Of a stretch of 28,873 nt of DNA, positions 26,801 through 28,873 are shown one piece after another. Under the pieces are notes generated by a model. The model was not told the origin of the DNA. It saw only the letters and a program-made list of their open reading frames with translations, and did no database searches. The stretch is from JABMPJ01 sp964345005 (GTDB taxonomy: Bacteria > Verrucomicrobiota > Kiritimatiellia > UBA8416 > JABMPJ01), in contig CAYFPQ010000036.1 in NCBI GenBank assembly GCA_964345005.1, positions 1 through 28,873 on the forward strand. The letters run 5' to 3'. The position numbers were made by a program, and so were the translations under genes. The first letter of the stretch is position 1. Each line of letters begins with the position of its first letter.

Positions 26801-28583
26801 TCTCTACTACCTGACCGTGAGCGCCGAGGACAACGACAACGATCGGGGCACGTACGCGGACACGAAGGATTTCGGTGGCGGGTATGGCGATCGAGTTCCA
26901 TATGACCGTACGGTCACGACAAACCAGCTGATTCAGTTCACCGTGACAGACAACGATGCGGTGGCGCCTGTGATCTCCGTGTTGGCTGTCAAAGGCGACA
27001 CGAGTGGCTCAGGCACCAACCTCGCCAGCGACCTGGTAGCCGGGACGTGGTCGATCACGGGGCTTGTTCAGGATGTGACGAGTGGCGTTAACACGAACGG
27101 TGCCGTGGTCACGGGTAACGATATTCAGCCTTACGTTGTGCTGATCGATCCGCTGGGAGTAGCACGGCTGACCAACGCCTTTGACAGCTTGTCGTTCGGC
27201 GACGGCGGGGCTAAGGCCTCCGCCGGAGACCTCTCGCACCAGTCACCGTCCGGAATGAGCGGCGCGTACGCAATGTCCGGTACGTGGACCGCGCGCGTGG
27301 TGGTTGCCGACAACGACGAACATCGCATCGACGACCGCACGCTCGGAACGAATACGGTGACCTTTGTTGTCCCGTCCGATAGCGACAACGACGACATGGA
27401 CGATGGATGGGAGATGTCCCATCTTGAGTCGTTGACCCCTGACGGCACGGGCGACAAGGACGGTGATGGTGTACTGGACGAGGAGGAGTACATTTCAGGA
27501 ACCGACCCTGACAACACCAACTCCTTGCTCCAGTTTGTCACGATGGACCTTGCGAACGAGACAGGCAATAACGTCGACATCACGTTCGAGGGGGGCGGGT
27601 TCATTGAGCCGGGCGGCTACGCGGGCGTCGCCGCCAGCCAAACGCGGGCTTTCCATGTCCGATCCTCTGACACGTATGGTGGTGCAAAGAGTTCGCAGGG
27701 CTACCGTAACGGGTCTCTGTCTGCAACCAATGTTTACACAGATACGAATGCGGTTATAGAAACCGGTACACGCTTCTACGAGATCAGTGTGACGTACGAA
27801 GGGAAGTCCTACACGAATACCCGTGAATGGGCGATGCATGTACAGCCGCGTCAACAGGACAAGCGCTATCTCGTAACAGTTCCGGTGGATTACGTGTATG
27901 GAAGCAATGCGCTCGACTCCACGCTGGGGCTGCAAATCTCGCGCGGGCTGAAGGCGGGTAACCAACACAATGAGCCGGGCGCCGACCAGATCCAGTTCGA
28001 CGATGGGCTGAGCTTCAAGACATATACACTCGTGACAAACGGCTCCGGTGAAGCCGAGTGGTGGGATGGCAGTGGCCAGTCGTCGCGCGTGGTGACACCG
28101 GGCGAAGGGTTCTGGGTCCTCCGCTCGAACAATGCCGCGCCGCGCACCAACATGGTATTCGTCGGCGTAACACGCACGAACAACATCTCCGCCATATCGA
28201 TCACGACAAACAACATGTCGGTGGGGTGGGATGCGCAGATCTTCGGGTGGCCGTACAGTGTTTCGAAGTCGACGTCCGGGGCGACCGCCAACCCGTTCGG
28301 TTTCGTGTCGGCCGGAGCCTATGGCGGCAGCCGTAGCGATACGCAGGGAACCCACTCTCAACGCGGCGACCAGATCTGGTACTGGGACGATGGGTGGTAT
28401 TACATCTGGCTGGTCAACGACGGCGCCGGGCCAGGGCCTGACAATATGTGGTGGGATTCCGTCACGAAGACTTACGGTGAGCTATCCCTCGAGCCTTGCC
28501 GGGCCTATTACTATCGCCACCACGTGGCAACGAATGGTCCCGCGACAGGAACGAATTTCAACTGGCAGGCAACACTGCCGTAG
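17880..28583 (+). CDS. Giant secreted mosaic protein with a central GH13 alpha-amylase domain
   Basis: A protein of 3567 aa. TTG 17880 starts an ideal signal peptide (MAWRRSLVWLGV, ending VSADA) and has GAAGG 7 nt before it; the frame stays open to 17823. Order of parts: an N-terminal beta domain (about 25-215); autotransporter-associated beta repeats (about 240-720, e.g. NTYSGGTYIEEG, NTFSGATTVSAG); a BACON-like domain (about 727-830); FN3 (833-937); amylase-associated beta modules; GH13 (about 1365-1975). GH13 motifs are DGVFNH (1495), GLRCDFGQ with nucleophile D1647, FMAETLDG with acid E1676, and SHDE with H1736 and D1737, so it should be active on alpha-glucans. Then come duplicated modules (about 2101-2240 and 3020-3165), a second FN3 (2368-2473), a CBM9-like domain starting KIDGVMDEW (2475), another FN3-like domain, Ca-binding DxDxDG repeats (3164-3213) and a C-terminal domain. 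No membrane anchor or PEP-CTERM is seen. Polysaccharide breakdown at or outside the cell surface is inferred. Confidence 0.85.
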   Translation: MAWRRSLVWLGVCLFGFLSVSADATSVTYTQQTSYYTKHTDGGDIFNNGGAEMGMWANSGNKKVVAWRKFKTAGNVSPGSGTDRALQIGDEFTITVNGDSPYGVLGISLNDGANTSSWADRHSNTRGYVETLSSYGNWYAYYSGGSQDSGSAPADDDNAVEFEITSSSTFNVRIKGGSWYYNLPMLNSPGASDLVDGYSIYYNDDYDGSGNQNAYWKQTTTVEDTGALHFGGSTAVTPGLITDGLDAASTSTVRTNKLYKFGSHTLTLTATNTYSGGTYIEEGVLAVDATGTMGSGTVEIGKTSEADTSELQINDTNGGKTVTNAITIVDAATAQRTIASTATSGTNTVSGSITHNDSVNNLRLYQATGGTLELTGVVSGQGSLWLDDEADGTFRLSADNSFSGGVYFDGGTLEIAHADALGTGTLEVGPAAGFARPATVDVNSGSPTITNAVAVNDQPGTYGVYIRNNGSGAVTYSGPWTINRGVDFENPGSGSLTLSGAVTLAGGTHDIITSNGNVTMSGSIGGSVGMTKKGSDRLTLSGVNTFSGATTVSAGTLLYSGTNTSSAVSVSGGAVLRGEGSIGALTVSDNAIVAAGTAASDVGTLTMTAMTLAAGGSNVVEMTDADGVKGTGWDLLAGGSGTLTVSATSGNPFVIALDDSGATGFTNTNTYAWVIIEGGAISGFAANKFSVDTDSFGPPLGGGSFSVGTNGTHDIVLNFNPPAAGEPSMGVGPASLSFNATLGDTPAAQTFAVTNIGAGTMLYTNAITYGSGSGWLTVLPTNGSLGEAASQVHTATVVQATAIWSHTATNTLTGNQTNGAKTVTVSYDVTAIANPTAVTAVTNSSEWSSQIDLSWTTAGYPVMIVRSTDASFDSPTGGVTYTTSSTIGGDDVIYIGSSPHTDTGLQPDTTYYYKLYSTNFSYYSSGVQTNETTGTDLGNAWHIPTNAEPPSVTMRNPTASPATNETVYFYNGNQFQGAGNTGNQTGGTLYHRISGGGGWSSSALSFDTQNGNNKYWVGNIAGDTYASGSAVEYYLKVSYSDHDDTYIGTTNSGVSSKTYALESQAQSNPFSFTYSGETVSSAAYMFHADNRVQQSSSSVDCWVKIGYAEGVGSNKWVDYASIYYTTNGVTPDGGYGAASNASTKVATMAFSHMEGDSYPDGDAMWWVGSLTNLPEYTTVKYKIGAWKTTEGIERFADYQAGTDDQTFSFALGVDTNGPILTVGTLNADYTTTKLFIDEIANDTEQVVVTFKPNAASVTNVEVFSNLDRRDYVDVDYTNAYITSDGYADGIKPPNGNLIGVSDTGSYFRAYTMTSIGGGEYAWTGTVSRCGAYRLTARYQTNGMAHTNFHWYTDTAAGRRDHAIVVSPKKVHELTMYELNTLTVEATDNTEAGRSTFVDLLGSADGDGDGYDHFNLDYLNFLQANCLWFQPIHPNANERGDAYTPGSPYSTRDYFAVTPYMGSNNTAAGAMTEFTNFVATCDSYTGSVGTVNVMLDGVFNHSSWDAEMGQGGVDLGYTGTATNRIGVVRPEFYSLLTDYGQEATYYNSSSDNNFATAPDRGDFGKWNDTADFFFGDYSALVRHNPENNGDYLNEGDVYDYDSMSTNQMDLWKFFAYYAEFWLDKTGHAGTNSFVQAEDDKGIDGLRCDFGQGLPPQAWEYIINRTRSKKWNFVFMAETLDGGNPGYRSNRHFDILNESLVFNFTQSHINDSWDLRSALEDRRNAYNGGTILLNLTSHDEVLPDNDAWITASRYGAVSSVDGVPMIFYGQEKGIQNYNSNPAYSHYDGFKTAHEENFGKYVPHFKQWNQLTVWTNAPPSSGGLDQWYGRVNWARLNSPALQSRNRYFLSRTSGSGGGDHPDILAVAKYETANGSPRSNDVVLAFALLLPHGSGHVSASATYDLQPAWPLLGMDTNKHYNIRNLASSDAFADVWSTNKTGAELYSDGIYIELLADQSGNNITNDGAIVQYLRLTEHDAPVATSYTVNAGADVYDNQVTGGTFSVVMDFRSMDGISTNTTSPFFAPNFDIFDVSGTQIVTDQVFSAFTHVGDGLTLRGSNASYTAIGEISGLGVYTCRWSAISSQEVSTIDSTLLQNGSNITFTVVDDDTVDPVMSDFVVWGSEGVSTVTVSELVSGSGWSITGLVHDADSGVNVNGSSTTQPDNSPYFVLYDPTGTPKLTNSFTFSFGDGEATSASAVSNAALGTMLVAPTGTWTARVVVADNDSDYGAADHEIGTSDVTFEVIGTDFPQSKDRVAASNPTSLVLGSTNVTLGAVTDTVYNELFRTNSQIRIKYNSGDLTSGYVAGPTNAIGYGSADTTAQSPQFTSTGTWYWAMEVWYGSSNFFYTTNSSVLVNMSAQPTNSVLQITVTNIPSPTAQSASATGPSSASVSWTQANGYNVMVVRRAGANPSAPPNGQVYTVGHVFGDGSEVVYAPGGGSSASDSGLLPQTTYHYGFYSENYGYYSPGVYATTLTGAGKIDGVMDEWIGTLPAVVNSATINANEFIWRDKEFEQREDPPFGQEENSDLHEFRVRADTTNVYFYVKLQKLSNVAYPYIAVGVDVDQNAGDSGMNWLADDSGTLLGDEYYPGGTAAVHYSERQMTLHNVDTVGQRIELHADDGSSWYAPPTHGDATLYFAPDTTNAIEWSVARSDINVSGTVTARFTVATFHNTNSTSYNNDADTTYGFNTCDAVDAISIPPYGANDGNLANYGAWSEDISDGDIDFFFDVRFDADGLGTNALPTAPDLSSTDQWVVSPTNNSAFEADKAVSFTWPASTDADDEVTSYLIEISSNSTFNGENATIAQRVNRPHDDRFHIVTEGFSAGTWYWRVRARDLSGMLSSSFTNTFTTGVADEDPDGPVALLVYIGTTYTPGATQTNITDADLFNTNDYLDIVVKWTDPSGVFLTNSVISNQTNIGSENGRVIPNWDLYTTNTMLNSENTYGFDTVFTNFGGNNGDSPVTTLYYNAFSITNSHFHDLYYLTVSAEDNDNDRGTYADTKDFGGGYGDRVPYDRTVTTNQLIQFTVTDNDAVAPVISVLAVKGDTSGSGTNLASDLVAGTWSITGLVQDVTSGVNTNGAVVTGNDIQPYVVLIDPLGVARLTNAFDSLSFGDGGAKASAGDLSHQSPSGMSGAYAMSGTWTARVVVADNDEHRIDDRTLGTNTVTFVVPSDSDNDDMDDGWEMSHLESLTPDGTGDKDGDGVLDEEEYISGTDPDNTNSLLQFVTMDLANETGNNVDITFEGGGFIEPGGYAGVAASQTRAFHVRSSDTYGGAKSSQGYRNGSLSATNVYTDTNAVIETGTRFYEISVTYEGKSYTNTREWAMHVQPRQQDKRYLVTVPVDYVYGSNALDSTLGLQISRGLKAGNQHNEPGADQIQFDDGLSFKTYTLVTNGSGEAEWWDGSGQSSRVVTPGEGFWVLRSNNAAPRTNMVFVGVTRTNNISAISITTNNMSVGWDAQIFGWPYSVSKSTSGATANPFGFVSAGAYGGSRSDTQGTHSQRGDQIWYWDDGWYYIWLVNDGAGPGPDNMWWDSVTKTYGELSLEPCRAYYYRHHVATNGPATGTNFNWQATLP

Positions 28584-28587
28584 AACG

Positions 28588-28824
28588 ATGAGAGAAAAGC
28601 GCATAGTAATGTTGAGGTGGGCGGCGGCGGTCATGCTGCTGGCCGCGGTCTGCCATGCTGCCGATGCGATCGATGAGACGGATACGTGGAATGACGGCCT
28701 CGTCGGCGACTGGGACTGCATGTACTGCGATGCCGTCGTAACGAACGAGAGCGACTATCTGGTGGCTCAGTTCGATTCGCAGACCGTGCCGGACTATGAG
28801 CGTTGTATAGCTTGGACGCCGTAA
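28588..28824 (+). CDS. Short secreted protein, probably truncated
   Basis: A 78-aa ORF that starts 4 nt after the giant gene. It has a clear signal peptide (MREKRIVMLRWAAAVMLLAA, ending CHAADA) followed by DETDTWNDGLVGDWDC, VVTNESDYLVAQFDSQ and VPDYERCIAWTP before TAA. The mature part reads like the opening of a larger secreted beta-sandwich protein, and it stops abruptly, so a frameshift or truncation is likely. Downstream frames in the remaining 49 nt (28825-28873) show no clear continuation. No ribosome site is seen, so translation may depend on coupling to the upstream gene. Confidence 0.55.
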   Translation: MREKRIVMLRWAAAVMLLAAVCHAADAIDETDTWNDGLVGDWDCMYCDAVVTNESDYLVAQFDSQTVPDYERCIAWTP

Positions 28825-28873
28825 GCGCCCTGTGAACCCGGTGGTGAGGCTCAGCGGTTTTCGCGGGCACACT

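Noticed and set aside
1..28873. CRISPR array, rRNA, tRNA or insertion sequence with transposase
   Set aside because: No regular repeat-spacer pattern, RNA gene signature or transposase motif was seen on either strand.

Overview
The window most likely comes from a PVC-group bacterium, probably Kiritimatiellota or a related Verrucomicrobia-like lineage. The evidence is a PEP-CTERM sorting tail, very large Asn/Thr-rich secreted mosaic proteins, autotransporter-type beta repeats, DxDxDG calcium-binding repeats, a large-protein C-terminal domain rich in GFW/WWD/YYYRH motifs, and a moderately high GC content. This placement is inference from protein style; no rRNA is present.

Layout. (1) 1-358: a leader without a convincing gene, holding several strong hairpins. 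(2) 359-6774 (+): a small PEP-CTERM protein translationally coupled to a 1944-aa predicted lipoprotein with calcium-binding repeats, two beta-helices, a VWA domain and an FN3 domain. (3) 6934-13597 (+): a housekeeping-type run. It begins with an unusual protein made of seven homing-endonuclease-associated repeats plus one C2H2 finger, followed by lnt (frameshifted near its N-terminus), prfB (with the classical programmed +1 frameshift), a structured palindromic spacer, yicC, gmk and a stand-alone coaC. (4) 13639-14752 (+): a Fic-family AMPylase-type gene with its own promoter and a palindrome over the -10. (5) 14648-17389 (-): a gene remnant, a DUF72 protein, a spacer with heptad repeats and inverted repeats, and an FGGY sugar kinase (xylulokinase type). 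(6) 17390-17879: a divergent control region with promoter candidates on both strands. (7) 17880-28583 (+): a single 3567-aa secreted protein with a central GH13 alpha-amylase domain inside a long mosaic of beta-rich modules. (8) 28588-28824 (+): a short, probably broken, secreted ORF before the window ends.

Functionally, the window joins cell-envelope or surface display (PEP-CTERM protein, VWA/beta-helix lipoprotein, Lnt for lipoprotein maturation), core translation and nucleotide or cofactor genes (prfB, yicC, gmk, coaC), and carbohydrate use (sugar kinase divergent from a giant amylase). The most unusual items are the homing-endonuclease-associated repeat array without a nuclease, the giant GH13 mosaic with its C-terminal domain, the frameshifted lnt beside a genuine programmed frameshift, and the structured spacers.
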